Shown: positions 24,959 through 34,947 of the stretch, in pieces
How the letters are laid out: each line of letters starts with the position of its first letter
How positions within the stretch are numbered: the first letter of the stretch is position 1
Assembly (NCBI GenBank): GCA_016191435.1
Contig: JACPOQ010000035.1
Coordinates: forward strand, 186,001-250,000
Direction of reading: 5' to 3'
Length of the DNA: 64,000 nucleotides
Origin: Chloroflexota bacterium
Lineage (GTDB): Bacteria > Chloroflexota > Dehalococcoidia > Tepidiformales > Tepidiformaceae
Notes under the pieces: model-generated
Database searches by the model: none
What the model saw: the letters and a program-made list of their open reading frames with translations, nothing else
What the model was told of the DNA's origin: nothing
Made by a program: the position numbers and the translations under genes

Positions 24959-27721
24959 GTGACCACCGCTCCCGGCAAACCGCGCCTCGTGATCCTCGAT
25001 TCTCACGGGATCCTCTTCCGTGCGTTCTTCGCCCTCGGCAACAGCGAGAAGCCGCTGATGACATCGAAGGGCGAGCTCACCTTCGCGACGCATGGCTACG
25101 CCGAAACGCTCATCCGCGTGCTCGACCAACTGCGGCCAACGCACATCTGCGCGGCCTGGGACGCCGGCGGCAAGACTTTCCGCCACGAGGCGAGCGACGC
25201 CTACAAGGCCACGCGCCGGCAGACTCCTTCGGAGCTGCTCGTGCAGATGGCGCGCGTCCGCCAGATGCTCGAGGCCTTCAACATCCCGATCTTCGAAATG
25301 CCCGGCTACGAAGCCGACGACGTCGCGGGGACGATCGCCAGGAAGGCGGCAAGCGAGGGGATCGAAACCTACATCGCGACCCTCGACACGGACCTGGTGC
25401 AGCTCATCGGGCCGAAAGTCAGCCTCTTCATGTTTCGGCCCTACCAGCGCGACACGATCACCTACGACGAGGCGAAGGCAGCCGAGCGCTGGGGCTTTAG
25501 CCCGAAGTATATGATCGACTTCAAGGCGCTGAAGGGCGACACGAGCGATAACATCGAGGGCATCAAAGGCATCGGCGAAAAGACGGCCGCCGACCTGATC
25601 CGGCAGTTCGGCAGCGTCGCCTCCATCTACGACAACATCGAACTGATCAAAGGGGCGGTGAAAAAGAAGATCGAAGACGGCGAAGCAGTTGCGCGCCAGA
25701 ACGTGGACCTCGTCACCATCCACACGGACTTGCCCGTGGAGTTCGACCTCGAATCGTGCAGAGTGCAAGACTTCGACCGCGAAAAGCTCGCGGCGCTGTT
25801 CCGGGAGCTCGAATTCCGCGTCCTCGCCGCGCGGCTGAACGACGTGCTCGCGACGCTTCCATCGTCGCGACCGGTCGTGGCGGCGCCGCCCACCGAGCCC
25901 GCCCTCGCGACCGAGTACGTCACAGTCACGGACGAAGGGACGCTCTCCGCGCTGGTCGAAACCCTTCGCGCTGCGGGCGCCTTCGGCTTCGCCGCGCTCT
26001 CCACCGCCGGCGATACGCTCCACCCGTTGATGCTGGGGCTCTCGTTCGCGACGGAGCCGGGCAAGGCGTGGTATGTGCCGCTGGGCCACGCGCCGCGGTT
26101 GGACGGCGCCTCGGGGCAGTTGCCACGGGACACGGTGTTCAAGGCGCTCGGCCCGCTGCTCGCCGACCCCACCCTGAAAAAGACCACCTACGGGACCAAG
26201 TATGTCCACCACCTCCTCGACCGTTGCGGGCTGGCGCTCGCGGCCGCGGAGTTCGATGTCTCGATCGCGGCCTTCCTGCTGGGCGAGACCTCTTCGGCGC
26301 TGAACAACCTCGTGAACGAGCGGCTCGGCATCGAGCTTGTCGCGCCCACCGCCCTCACGGGCACTGGCCGCAACGCCGTTTCGCTCGCGCAGGCTGAGAT
26401 CGAGAAGGTGGCCGAATACGCCTGCCAGCAGGCCGACATGCTCCTGCGCATCCGCCCGATGCTGGAAACGCAGCTCAATGAGCGGGGCCAATGGCCGCTC
26501 TTCAGCGAGATGGAGCTGCCGCTCGTCGATGTGCTGTACCGCATGGAGAAGCTGGGCGTGGCCCTCGATATTACCGTGCTGCGCGACCTTGCCAGGAACA
26601 TGTCCGGCGACATCGCCCGCTCCGAACGCGAGATCTACGACATGGTCGGCCACCAGTTCAACATCGGCAGCCCGCAACAGCTCAGCGATATCCTCTTCAA
26701 GGAGCTGGGGCTGCCGAAAAGCCGCAAGACCACGCAGGGCTACAGTACGGACCAGCGCGCGCTCGAATCCCTGCGGGCCGTGAGCCCGATCATCGACCTG
26801 ATCTTCGAATACCGCGGGCTAACGAAGCTCAAGTCCACCTACTGCGATGCGCTGCCGGGCACAGTCGCGGAAGACGGCCGCGTCCACACCGATTACCAGC
26901 AGACGGTCGCGACCACGGGGCGCCTGAGCAGCACCAATCCCAACCTCCAGAACATCCCCGTCCGTACCGATGCGGGCCGCGACATCCGGCGCGCGTTCGT
27001 CGCCAGCTACTTCGATGACGCATGGTTCGTCGCCGCCGACTACTCGCAAATCGAGCTCCGCGTCCTGGCCCACGTGACCGAGGATCGCGGGCTCGTGGAG
27101 GCGTTCCTCGCCGACCAGGACATCCACCGCGCGACCGCGGCAACGGTGTACGGCGTCGAACCCGAGGCGGTGACGCGCCAGATGCGGGACCTCGCCAAGG
27201 TCGTCAACTTCGGCATCGCCTACGGTATGGGCGAGTTCGGGCTAAGCAGCCGGACCGACCTGTCGCGCGAAGAGGCCGGCGCGTTCATCCAGAGCTACTA
27301 CACCAAGTTCCCCGGCATCAAGGAATGGCAGGAAAAGACGCTCGCGTTCACGCGTGAAAGAGGCTACGCCGAAACGGTGTTCGGCCGCCGGCGCTACCTC
27401 CCGGCCATCCACAGCACGAACTTCCAGGTGCGAAGCGCCGCCGAGCGCGAAGCCATCAATATGCCGATCCAGGGTACCGCGGCCGACATCATCAAGGTGG
27501 CCATGATCCGCGTCGATGAGGAACTCCGCCGCCGCGAGCTGAAGAGCCGCATGCTCCTCCAGGTCCACGACGAGCTCATCTTTGAATGCCCTGCGGACGA
27601 AGTGGAGACGATCCGCGACCTTGCCGTGCGGCTCATGCGCTCGGGTCTCGAGATGAACGTGCCACTCAAGGTCGACCTGAAGCAGGGGCGCAACTGGGGC
27701 GAAATGGAGGCGGCCGGCTAG
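24959..27721 (+). CDS. polA: DNA polymerase I
   Basis: 920 residues, normal for the family. Residues 8-290 are the 5'-3' exonuclease/flap domain (ILDSHGILFRAFFAL, YEADDVAGTIARKA, KGDTSDNIEGIKGIGEKTA). Residues 300-480 occupy the proofreading-domain position but lack its D-x-E metal ligands (FGFAALSTAGDTLHPL), so 3'-5' exonuclease is inferred to be dead, as in many thermophile-type Pol I enzymes. The polymerase domain has motif A (AADYSQIELRVLAH), motif B (LAKVVNFGIAYGMGEFG) and motif C (LLQVHDELIFE). GTG at 24959 is set by an immediately preceding TATAAT. Repairs DNA and removes Okazaki primers. Confidence 0.97.
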   Translation: MTTAPGKPRLVILDSHGILFRAFFALGNSEKPLMTSKGELTFATHGYAETLIRVLDQLRPTHICAAWDAGGKTFRHEASDAYKATRRQTPSELLVQMARVRQMLEAFNIPIFEMPGYEADDVAGTIARKAASEGIETYIATLDTDLVQLIGPKVSLFMFRPYQRDTITYDEAKAAERWGFSPKYMIDFKALKGDTSDNIEGIKGIGEKTAADLIRQFGSVASIYDNIELIKGAVKKKIEDGEAVARQNVDLVTIHTDLPVEFDLESCRVQDFDREKLAALFRELEFRVLAARLNDVLATLPSSRPVVAAPPTEPALATEYVTVTDEGTLSALVETLRAAGAFGFAALSTAGDTLHPLMLGLSFATEPGKAWYVPLGHAPRLDGASGQLPRDTVFKALGPLLADPTLKKTTYGTKYVHHLLDRCGLALAAAEFDVSIAAFLLGETSSALNNLVNERLGIELVAPTALTGTGRNAVSLAQAEIEKVAEYACQQADMLLRIRPMLETQLNERGQWPLFSEMELPLVDVLYRMEKLGVALDITVLRDLARNMSGDIARSEREIYDMVGHQFNIGSPQQLSDILFKELGLPKSRKTTQGYSTDQRALESLRAVSPIIDLIFEYRGLTKLKSTYCDALPGTVAEDGRVHTDYQQTVATTGRLSSTNPNLQNIPVRTDAGRDIRRAFVASYFDDAWFVAADYSQIELRVLAHVTEDRGLVEAFLADQDIHRATAATVYGVEPEAVTRQMRDLAKVVNFGIAYGMGEFGLSSRTDLSREEAGAFIQSYYTKFPGIKEWQEKTLAFTRERGYAETVFGRRRYLPAIHSTNFQVRSAAEREAINMPIQGTAADIIKVAMIRVDEELRRRELKSRMLLQVHDELIFECPADEVETIRDLAVRLMRSGLEMNVPLKVDLKQGRNWGEMEAAG

Positions 27722-27842
27722 GCTGGAACCACCGCCCGGCTTGCGCGAGCACTCACTGGCGTCGATGACGGCGCGCGCGTACGGCTGGTTCCCGGAGCGC
27801 ACGTGGCGCAGAATCCGCAGCATTCCTCCCGGAAGGTGGAAC

Positions 27843-28507
27843 ATGGAACTCTACGACGTGATGCGGACTACCTTCGCCGCCCGCGAGTATACCGGCGAAC
27901 CACTGCCTGACTCCGTCCTCGAACGCATCCTCGAAAACGCCCGCTTCGCGCCGAGCGGCGGTAACCGCCAGGGCGGCCACGTCATCGTCGTCCGCGACCC
28001 CGCGACCAAAGCGGCGCTGGCCGAGATGGCCGTCCCGGCCGCCCGGCGCTATATGGCCCAGGTCGCTGCCGGCGAGAACCCGTGGAACACGATCGTCCCG
28101 ACGAGCGTCACGCCCGAGGCCGTCGCCGCGACGCGCGTCCCGGCCATGCTGACTGCGCCGCTGGAGCACGCCCCGGTGGTGCTCGTCGTCTGCGTCGATC
28201 TGCGCGTCGTGGCCTCTGTGGACCAGTATCTCCCGAGGGTCGGAGTCGTCAGCGGCGCCTCCATCTATCCCTGGTGTGGAACATCCTGCTGGCGGCGCGG
28301 AACGAGGGCTACGGTGGCGCGCTCACGACGATGCCGATCGGCGAGGAGCCGCGCCTGAAGGAGCTCCTCGGATTGCCAGACCATATCGCCGTTTGCGCGG
28401 TGATCCCGCTCGGGCGTCCGGTCCGCCAGCTGGCGAAACTCAAGCGCAAAACGGTGCCAGAATTCGTCACCCGCGAGCGCTGGGACGGCGCGCGCTTCGG
28501 CGCGTAG
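27843..28507 (+). pseudogene. Nitroreductase, split by a one-base frameshift
   Basis: Starts well at ATG 27843 (MELYDVMRTTFAAREYTGEPLPD) with the FMN-binding FAPSGGNRQGGH. The frame is correct to GASIYP, then continues in another frame as LVWNILLAARNEGYGGALTTMPIGEE through to the stop at 28507 with the usual C-terminal LGRPVRQLAKLKRK. The shift falls at CCC (28269-28271): one more C would restore a single 221-residue NfsA/FRP-like protein. A homopolymer slip of this sort is a typical sequencing error but could also be a real mutation or phase variation. Confidence 0.85.
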
Positions 28508-28534
28508 GCTTTCGCTGCACTACCGGAGGATTTC

Positions 28535-29083
28535 GTGTCACGACTGCCGCCGCTCGATCTCCAGGACCTCACGCCGGAACAGAAACGCGTCGCCGATGAG
28601 ATCCAGGGCGGCCCGCGCGGCGGCCTGCGCGGCCCGTTCGAGGCGTGGCTGCGCAGCCCGGGCCTCGCCGACCACGCCCAGCGGCTCGGCGCCTACTGCC
28701 GATTCGGCACCGAGCTCCCGCCCGATGTCGTGGAACTGGCCATTCTGCTGACCGGCAAGCACTGGAAGGCGCAGTTCGAATTCTGGGCGCACGCCCGCCT
28801 CGCGCGCACCGCCGGCCTCCCCGCCGACGCCATCGAAGCCATTCGCACTGGCGCCACGCCACAGCTCGAACGCGAGGACCTCGCCGCCGCCTACGACACG
28901 ATCACCGAATACTTCCGCACGAACCGGCTCTCGGCTGCCACCTACAAGCGCGCGCTCGACACCTTTGGCGAACGCGGCCTGGTCGACCTCATCGGCATCG
29001 CCGGCTACTACGGCCTCGTCTCGATGACCCTGAACATCTTCGAAGTGCCGGTCCCGCCCGGTGAAACAGAGCCACTGCAGTAG
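28535..29083 (+). CDS. Carboxymuconolactone decarboxylase-family protein
   Basis: 182 residues, AhpD-like helical fold. Key segment ELPPDVVELAILLTGKHWKAQFEFWAHARLARTAGL matches the CMD family with the conserved His in WAHARLA; the CxxC of peroxidase-active AhpD is absent, so it is more likely a decarboxylase-like or lyase-type member. GTG start at 28535 after GGAGGA. Follows the nitroreductase by 27 bases and is probably cotranscribed with it. Confidence 0.9.
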   Translation: MSRLPPLDLQDLTPEQKRVADEIQGGPRGGLRGPFEAWLRSPGLADHAQRLGAYCRFGTELPPDVVELAILLTGKHWKAQFEFWAHARLARTAGLPADAIEAIRTGATPQLEREDLAAAYDTITEYFRTNRLSAATYKRALDTFGERGLVDLIGIAGYYGLVSMTLNIFEVPVPPGETEPLQ

Positions 29084-29085
29084 CG

Positions 29086-29883
29086 CTAGCTCACCCCGCC
29101 ACCGCCATCGACGGGCAACGACACGCCCGTAATGAACCCGGCTTCATCCGAATGCAGGAAGAGCGCGGCATAGGCGACGTCCCAGCCGGTCCCCATTTTT
29201 CGCCCCAGTGGCACGCGCTGGTCGCGCTCGGCGATGACCTGCTCGCGCGGCACCCCCGCCGCCACCCGCGCTTCGATCGCCATCGGCGTGTTCATGAGTC
29301 CCGGGAGGATGGCGTTGGCGCGGATGCCGTAGCGAGCGTTCGCCGCCGCGATATTCTCCGTGAGCGCGATCACGCCCGCCTTCGTCGTCTTGTACCCGAC
29401 GTACGGGTACGCCGAACGCACCGCCATCGAGGAAATGTTGACGATCGAACCTCCGCCCTGTGCGCGCATCGCCGGGATGGCGTGCTTGCAGGCGAGCCAC
29501 ATCCCGCGCAGGTTCACCGCCACGATGCGGTCGAACGCTTCCGCCGTCAGCTCCGTCGCACTGGCGTCGCCGAGCGCGAGGCTCGCGCCAACGTTGTTGT
29601 GGAGAATATCGAGGCGGCCCCACTTCGCCACGCACGAGGCAATCGCGGACTGGACCTGGAGCTCATCCTCGATGTCGGCCGCCACCGACGCCGCGACGCC
29701 GCCTTCGGCCTCGATCATCGCCGCCGTCTCGTCCGCCGAGGCGAGGTCGCGGTCCACGACCAGCACCATCGCGCCCTCCCGGGCAAGCAGGATCGCCGTC
29801 GCCCGGCCGTTGCCGATGGTCTCGCCCGGCGTTTGCCCCCCGCCGAACACCACGGCGGATTTCCCCTTGACGCGCTCACCCAT
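29086..29883 (-). CDS. Short-chain dehydrogenase/reductase
   Basis: 265-residue classical SDR. Cofactor loop GGGQTPGETIGNGRATAILLAREG (a longer than usual glycine loop), LDILHNNVG in place of NNAG, active-site Ser in VNISSMAVRS, and YKTTK as the YxxxK pair. C-terminal FITGVSLPVDGGGG is typical. Reduces or oxidises an alcohol/ketone with NAD(P). A GAGGTGG ribosome site precedes ATG 29883. Two codons from the convergent CMD gene. Confidence 0.93.
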   Translation of the reverse strand: MGERVKGKSAVVFGGGQTPGETIGNGRATAILLAREGAMVLVVDRDLASADETAAMIEAEGGVAASVAADIEDELQVQSAIASCVAKWGRLDILHNNVGASLALGDASATELTAEAFDRIVAVNLRGMWLACKHAIPAMRAQGGGSIVNISSMAVRSAYPYVGYKTTKAGVIALTENIAAANARYGIRANAILPGLMNTPMAIEARVAAGVPREQVIAERDQRVPLGRKMGTGWDVAYAALFLHSDEAGFITGVSLPVDGGGGVS

Positions 29884-29911
29884 GGTTGCTGCCACCTCTT
29901 CCGCCGGCCTA

Positions 29912-30886
29912 TCAGAGCCCGGCCACGTCCGCGAACGCCCGCAGCTCTCGCGGCAGATCGAACCCGCTCGTCCCGAAGATGACGCCCGTGGCGCCAGCGG
30001 TCTCCAGCGCTTCCAGCCGTTTCCGAAGCTCATCGCGCGTGCCCGTAAACGAAACGCTTCTCGCGATGCTGACATCGATGAGGTGGTCGTGCGCGTTGGA
30101 CACGTCGAGGGCATGGCCACGGTGGACCGAGAGGTGCCGCAGCCGCTCGGGCACCTTCCGCACGCTTTCGAGCCACGCCGCGCCATTCGGGAGCCGGGTC
30201 ACACTCTCCGGGTCGCGCGCGTAGGCCCCGTGGTACGCCGTTGCCACCAGGGGCGCCACGGCCGCCCGTGCGCGCGGCGAGTCGAGGTCTTCGCCATCAT
30301 CCAGCACGACGCCAAAGACCGACGCCAAACAGGGCTCGAAGCCCGGCTCCGGTGTGCCGAGGCAAATCAGCCCGTCGGCGATTTCGCGGGCGAGCGCGCG
30401 GCCTTTCGGCCCCTGCGAGGCCAGCAACAGTGGCACCCGGATCGGCCGCGGTGGCAGCCATCCCTCGGAGGCAAGGATTTGCGCGACGCCCCCGCCGTCG
30501 AGCTCGACCGCGTCGCCTTCGAGCAGGCCCCGCACGTGCCCCATGTAGCGCCGCACGTACGCGAGCGTCAATGGCCGCTGTCCCAACCCCGAACGGCCGG
30601 TGAAGCCGGTCCCGAACCCCGCCCAGAGGCGCCCGGGGGCGAGGCCTTCGATCGTCGCGATCGCCGACGCCTGCGCGAGCGGGTGGCGGTAGCTGGGGAT
30701 GAGCACTGCCGCACCGAGCCCAATACGCGCCGTGCGCTCCGCGGTCCGCGCCAGCGCCACCCAGATGTCGTGCCCATACGCCGGCGTCTCTGGGCACCAA
30801 ACGCGCTCGTAGCCGAGGTCTTCCGCGAGCGCGGCGTAGTCGGGCGTCCTGGGGCCCGGCGGCAGGCGGAACGAATACGTGAGCAT
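29912..30886 (-). CDS. LLM-class flavin/F420-dependent oxidoreductase
   Basis: 324-residue luciferase-like protein with DYAALAEDLGYERVWCPETPAYGHDIWVALA, RIGLGAAVLIPSYRHPL, IEGLAPGRLWAGFGTGF and VPLLLASQGPKGRALAREIADGLI, a set closest to the F420-dependent methylene-H4MPT reductase-like branch. Start at ATG 30886 has GGAG six bases upstream; the longer frame is not family-like. Probably cotranscribed with the SDR (28-base gap). Confidence 0.9.
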   Translation of the reverse strand: MLTYSFRLPPGPRTPDYAALAEDLGYERVWCPETPAYGHDIWVALARTAERTARIGLGAAVLIPSYRHPLAQASAIATIEGLAPGRLWAGFGTGFTGRSGLGQRPLTLAYVRRYMGHVRGLLEGDAVELDGGGVAQILASEGWLPPRPIRVPLLLASQGPKGRALAREIADGLICLGTPEPGFEPCLASVFGVVLDDGEDLDSPRARAAVAPLVATAYHGAYARDPESVTRLPNGAAWLESVRKVPERLRHLSVHRGHALDVSNAHDHLIDVSIARSVSFTGTRDELRKRLEALETAGATGVIFGTSGFDLPRELRAFADVAGL

Positions 30887-31102
30887 CGGCAACTCCGCCG
30901 CCGGCGTCTCGTCCGGGTTCGTGGCGGCGATGCAAGTGTGAGCCTTCGCGCCTGTCCCGTCAGCATGCCTCTTTGCGTTTGCGCTTCCCCGCCCGCACCA
31001 TTGCCCATCGCGACCATCTGCCATGACTTTACCGTCGCGCTCGATACTCGAAGCACCAAACGGCCGCCTGTGGCCATCAATTATGAGGGGGCCTCGGGCC
31101 CC

Positions 31103-33088
31103 TCACGCCTCCAACCCCAGCCCCCGGAGGAAGGCTGCACTGTTCGGCTCTCGCCCAAGGAACCCGCGGACCAGCTCGTCTCCATCGACCGCGCCACCCC
31201 GTTCGAGCACCGTCTTCCGGTACTGCGCGCCCGTCGCCGCATCCAGCGGCCCCGCTGCTTCGAAGCGCGTGTACATGTCGTCGCCGAAGACATGCGACCA
31301 CAGGTAGCCGTAATACCCGGCGTCGTACCCGAAGAGGTGCCCGAACCCCGACTGGAAGTGTGACCCCGCCGGGAATGGGAACCCGCTGACCGGGTGCAGC
31401 GCTGCCGCTGTCGCTGTGGTGTCGCCGGCGAATCCCGGCGAGTGGTACGCGAAATCCAGCAGCGCGAAGAACAGCTGCCGCGAGTAGACCACCCCTGAGT
31501 CCAGGTTCTTCGCCGCGATCATCGCATCGAGCAACTCGCGCGGCAGCGGTCCACCCGTCTGGTGGTGGCGCGCAAACCCCGCCAGCACCTCCGGCTCCCA
31601 GCACCAGTGTTCCAGCATCTGCGACGGCGCCTCCACGAAGTCGCGCTCTGTCGCCGTACCGCTGAACTGCGCCCGCTGCGCCCGCGTCAGCGTCTGGTGC
31701 AAGATGTGCCCGAATTCGTGGAACAGCGTCACCACTTCGCTGTGCCGCAGCAGCGACGGCTGCGTCTCCGTCGGCTTCGTGAAATTCGCGACGATCGCAC
31801 TGATCGGTTTCTGGTACCCACGGTCCGCCCGCTGCCGCCCGCGCTGCATCGTGAACGCGGCCGCGTGCCCGTACTTGTTCGGCCGCGGGAACAGGTCCAT
31901 GTAGAAGCGCGCGAACGCCTCACCACCCGCCGCCTCGTAGATGTCGAACGCCCGTACGTCGGGGTGCCACCGCGGCGCCGCCGGCGCTGGCTCGTAGCGC
32001 ACGCCGAGCATCGTCTGCGTCACCTGGAAGAGCCCGTCGAGGCAGGCCTGCAGCGGGAAATACTGCGCCACCTCGAACTCATCTACGGCGTATCGCGTCT
32101 TCATCAGGCGATTGTGATAGAAGCGCCAGTCCCACTGCCGCAGGTCGCCTCCACCCGTGTGTTCCGCCTTTGCCTTCCGCAACTCCGCCAGGTCTGATTC
32201 CAGTTTCAGCCGCAACCGCTCGCGCAGGTCCGCGAGGAAGCCGTCGACGGCCGCGCGGCTCTTCGCCATCCGCACCTCGACGACGTAGGCCGCCCATGAG
32301 TCGTAGCCCAGCAGGCCGGCGGCTTCATTGCGCAGCCGTATCGCTCGCTCCAGCCGCTCGACGTTCGCCTCGCCGCCTTTGCGCTGGTCCTTCAAGAAGA
32401 GTTCCTGCCGCCGCTCCTCCGACTCCGCATTCGAAAGGAACGGGAACAGCTCCGGGTAATCCAGCGACACGCGATACCGCCGCTCGTCGCTGCCCCCTTC
32501 GACCAGCGTCAGCCCCTCGATGAACGAGTCCGGGAGCCCCGCCAGCTCCTCGCGTGACACTTCGATGCCGTCGTCCCAGTCGTCGATGGCGTTGCGGAAC
32601 TGGACCCCGATCTGCACAAGCTCATCGAAGATCTCACGCACCCGCGCGCGCAGGCCGGGCCGGAGGCCGAAGCCGTTGCGCCGGTAGTCGCGCAATTCTC
32701 GCTCCAAATAACGCGCGTCTTCGCCGGCCAGCCGCGCCGCTTCCGCCGTCTCCGAAAACGCCTTCACCGCCTCGTACAGGTCTTCGCGGAACGCCAGCCC
32801 AACGAGGTATTTGTCGAGCCGCTCGTCCCAGGTCCGCGCGTCCTCGCGAATCGCGTCGTCGGCCGAAACATACGCCATGAACGCGTATGTCCCGGACGCG
32901 GCCGCGACGTGCTCGACGGCCTCCTCGAGCGCCAGCATGGTGTTCGCGAAGGTCCGCGCTCCGGCGGGCACGGCCACAATTGCCGCAATTGCCGCGTCGC
33001 ACGCGTCCATGCCCGCCTGGCACGCTTCCGCCACCACCTCCGGCGTGAGCCGCTCGAACTCGACTGGCGCCAGCGCATCAGCGGTCAT
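31103..33088 (-). CDS. M3-family oligopeptidase
   Basis: 661-residue zinc metallopeptidase of the thimet oligopeptidase/Dcp group. Active site HEFGHILHQTL with the third ligand in the downstream EAPSQMLEHW segment; C-terminal SHFQSGFGHLFGYDAGYYGYLWSHVFGDDMY is the substrate-binding Gly/Tyr-rich loop. Cytosolic, degrades short peptides. ATG 33088 follows CAGGAGGAACGG. The length is normal and all helices look intact. Confidence 0.95.
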   Translation of the reverse strand: MTADALAPVEFERLTPEVVAEACQAGMDACDAAIAAIVAVPAGARTFANTMLALEEAVEHVAAASGTYAFMAYVSADDAIREDARTWDERLDKYLVGLAFREDLYEAVKAFSETAEAARLAGEDARYLERELRDYRRNGFGLRPGLRARVREIFDELVQIGVQFRNAIDDWDDGIEVSREELAGLPDSFIEGLTLVEGGSDERRYRVSLDYPELFPFLSNAESEERRQELFLKDQRKGGEANVERLERAIRLRNEAAGLLGYDSWAAYVVEVRMAKSRAAVDGFLADLRERLRLKLESDLAELRKAKAEHTGGGDLRQWDWRFYHNRLMKTRYAVDEFEVAQYFPLQACLDGLFQVTQTMLGVRYEPAPAAPRWHPDVRAFDIYEAAGGEAFARFYMDLFPRPNKYGHAAAFTMQRGRQRADRGYQKPISAIVANFTKPTETQPSLLRHSEVVTLFHEFGHILHQTLTRAQRAQFSGTATERDFVEAPSQMLEHWCWEPEVLAGFARHHQTGGPLPRELLDAMIAAKNLDSGVVYSRQLFFALLDFAYHSPGFAGDTTATAAALHPVSGFPFPAGSHFQSGFGHLFGYDAGYYGYLWSHVFGDDMYTRFEAAGPLDAATGAQYRKTVLERGGAVDGDELVRGFLGREPNSAAFLRGLGLEA

Positions 33089-33153
33089 CCGTTCCTCCTG
33101 TGAGATGGTCGCCTCGCCGCTCCGAGGGGTCGACGATGGTCGCGCGCCCCGCA

Positions 33154-34011
33154 TCAACCCACCGGGAACGCCTTCAGGTGGCCCATCACCTCGCTCGCCA
33201 CATTCTCGAAACTCTCCTGTATCAGCCAGTGGCCGGCGTCCAATTCCACGAACTTGTAGTAGCCGGTCATGTAGTTTGCCGTCGTCAACGTGGTCGAACG
33301 GCCGACCGCCTGGTCCTTGTTCCCCCACACCACGAGCGTTGGCGTGGCGACCTTCGCCTCGCTGTTCGCGGCCTGCTCCGGGTTCAGTCCGAACGAGCCG
33401 CGGTACCAGTTGAGCGCCGCCGTCAGCGCCCCCGGCTTCGTGAACACATCCATGTATTCGGCGACCTCCTCCGCCGGGCTTGCCGTCCAGATCCCGCGCA
33501 GCATCTCGAAGCTGTTCGCCGACATCGCCGCCTCCGCGACGCCCGGCTCCTGGAAAAACGTGATGTACTGGCTTTTCTCCTGTTGCGCCGGGTCCTCGCG
33601 CAACGCACGGCCGTACGACGCCGGGTGCGGGATAGAGAGTGCGCTCCAGCTCGCGATGCGCTCCGGGTAGCTCATCACCACGCGCCAGCCCACGCCGGCG
33701 CCCCAGTCGTGTCCAATGAGCTGGAACCGCCCGAACCCCGCCGCATCGGCGAGCGCCACGGCGTCTTCCGCGAGCAGCTCGGTGCGGTAGTTCTCCCGCC
33801 CTTCCGGTCGCGCCCCGGGACTGTACCCGCGCTGGTCCGGCGCCAGGCAGCGGTATCCCGCCGCCGCCAGCCTCGGCAAGAGCTCGCACCACATGTGCGA
33901 TGTCTCCGGGAAGCCGTGCAGCAGCATCACCGGCTCGCCGCCCTCGGGGCCGGCCTCCCGGCAGCGGAACGTCATGCCGTTGGCGGCAATCTCGCGAATG
34001 GTGGTGGTCAT
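33154..34011 (-). CDS. Epoxide-hydrolase-like alpha/beta hydrolase
   Basis: 285 residues. HGFPETSHMW is the HGxP oxyanion motif, GHDWGAGVGWR holds an Asp nucleophile (as in epoxide hydrolases and haloacetate dehalogenases), WGNKDQAVG the acid and DAGHWLIQESFENV the His. The Asp nucleophile makes epoxide or haloalkanoate hydrolysis more likely than ester hydrolysis. ATG 34011 follows GAGGGCAGG. 65 bases downstream (in transcription) lies the M3 peptidase. Confidence 0.92.
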   Translation of the reverse strand: MTTTIREIAANGMTFRCREAGPEGGEPVMLLHGFPETSHMWCELLPRLAAAGYRCLAPDQRGYSPGARPEGRENYRTELLAEDAVALADAAGFGRFQLIGHDWGAGVGWRVVMSYPERIASWSALSIPHPASYGRALREDPAQQEKSQYITFFQEPGVAEAAMSANSFEMLRGIWTASPAEEVAEYMDVFTKPGALTAALNWYRGSFGLNPEQAANSEAKVATPTLVVWGNKDQAVGRSTTLTTANYMTGYYKFVELDAGHWLIQESFENVASEVMGHLKAFPVG

Positions 34012-34071
34012 CCTGCCCTCCGTGCCGCCCATCGTCACCGGGCTGGCGTCCGGCGATTGTACGGCCCGGGC

Positions 34072-34947
34072 GTGCTCGCCGCCTACGGCTGCGAATCTGC
34101 TAGCATCGCGCCACTCGAGGACACGGACGGGACCGCGCCATCAGCAAGCGACTCAGGTACTACCTCCCGCGCGCCGTTCGCGGCCCTCGCCGCCAGCGCG
34201 GCGCTGTCATCGCCGGCGTTGTTCGCTGCGCGCTGGTCCCGGGTAGCGCCGGGCGGCACATCGCCGCGCGCCATCGTCCCTCAGCTCGCCGCCGATTCGT
34301 TGCCGGGCCGCGATTGTGGCGAAGAGCGCTGGTCGATTAAGACACTCTCCGACCCCCGCGCCCTCGCCGTGAGCCTCGTCCCGGTACCCAGCAGCGTGAC
34401 AGCCATGCGGATGCTCGCTGCGCCAGTCCTGGGCCAATCGACACCCCGCATCGTGGGCGTCGAGACCACCACCTACCGCCTCGCGGCGACGCTCGTGAGC
34501 ATGAAGACCGAGGACGACCGCGATATCCACCTCGTCATCGCCGATCCCGCGGACTCAGCCCTCACGATGGTCGCCGAGCTTCCTGACGTCGCCTGCGAGG
34601 GCGCTGCCGACTCCATCCGGCGCGACCAGATCCAGGCCGCTCGCGCAGCGCTCGTGGCCGCCAGCGGAAACGCGCCCGTGAGCTCCTTCAAGCAACTGCA
34701 CGGCGCCGCGATTATCACCGGGGTTGGCTTCTTCGGCTTCCTCCACGGCCAGACGGGCATTGCGCCCAACGGCATTGAACTTCACCCGGTGCTCCCTTTG
34801 AAGGCGGGTGCAGGGCCCCCTGACCGCCATCAGTACGCCCAGCCATCAGTGCCGTGCGCGTCAGCTGAGCGGCCGGCCGCGAGCGCCAGCGCCCCTCCCG
34901 CCCGCGGCTCCACTACCCGGAAGGATCCTCGAAGAGCAGCTCACTGA
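34072..34947 (+). CDS. Secreted conserved protein, 5' end uncertain
   Basis: A recognisable but unnamed domain occupies 34312-34803: CGEERWSIKTLSDPRA, TYRLAATLVSMKTEDDRDIHLVIAD, GVGFFGFLHGQTGIAPNGIELHPVL. It is found in exported proteins of Actinobacteria and Chloroflexota, function unknown. Ahead of it is a hydrophobic Ala/Ser segment (FAALAASAALSSPALFAARW) that looks like a signal core, but no good start codon with a ribosome site precedes it. GTG 34072 is the first in-frame option. A TAGCAT box at 34101-34106 followed by an ATC reading ISKRLRYYLPRAV in the frame one base away suggests a frame break near the start. The last 45 residues are low-complexity and overlap the convergent regulator gene. 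Confidence 0.65.
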   Translation: MLAAYGCESASIAPLEDTDGTAPSASDSGTTSRAPFAALAASAALSSPALFAARWSRVAPGGTSPRAIVPQLAADSLPGRDCGEERWSIKTLSDPRALAVSLVPVPSSVTAMRMLAAPVLGQSTPRIVGVETTTYRLAATLVSMKTEDDRDIHLVIADPADSALTMVAELPDVACEGAADSIRRDQIQAARAALVAASGNAPVSSFKQLHGAAIITGVGFFGFLHGQTGIAPNGIELHPVLPLKAGAGPPDRHQYAQPSVPCASAERPAASASAPPARGSTTRKDPRRAAH

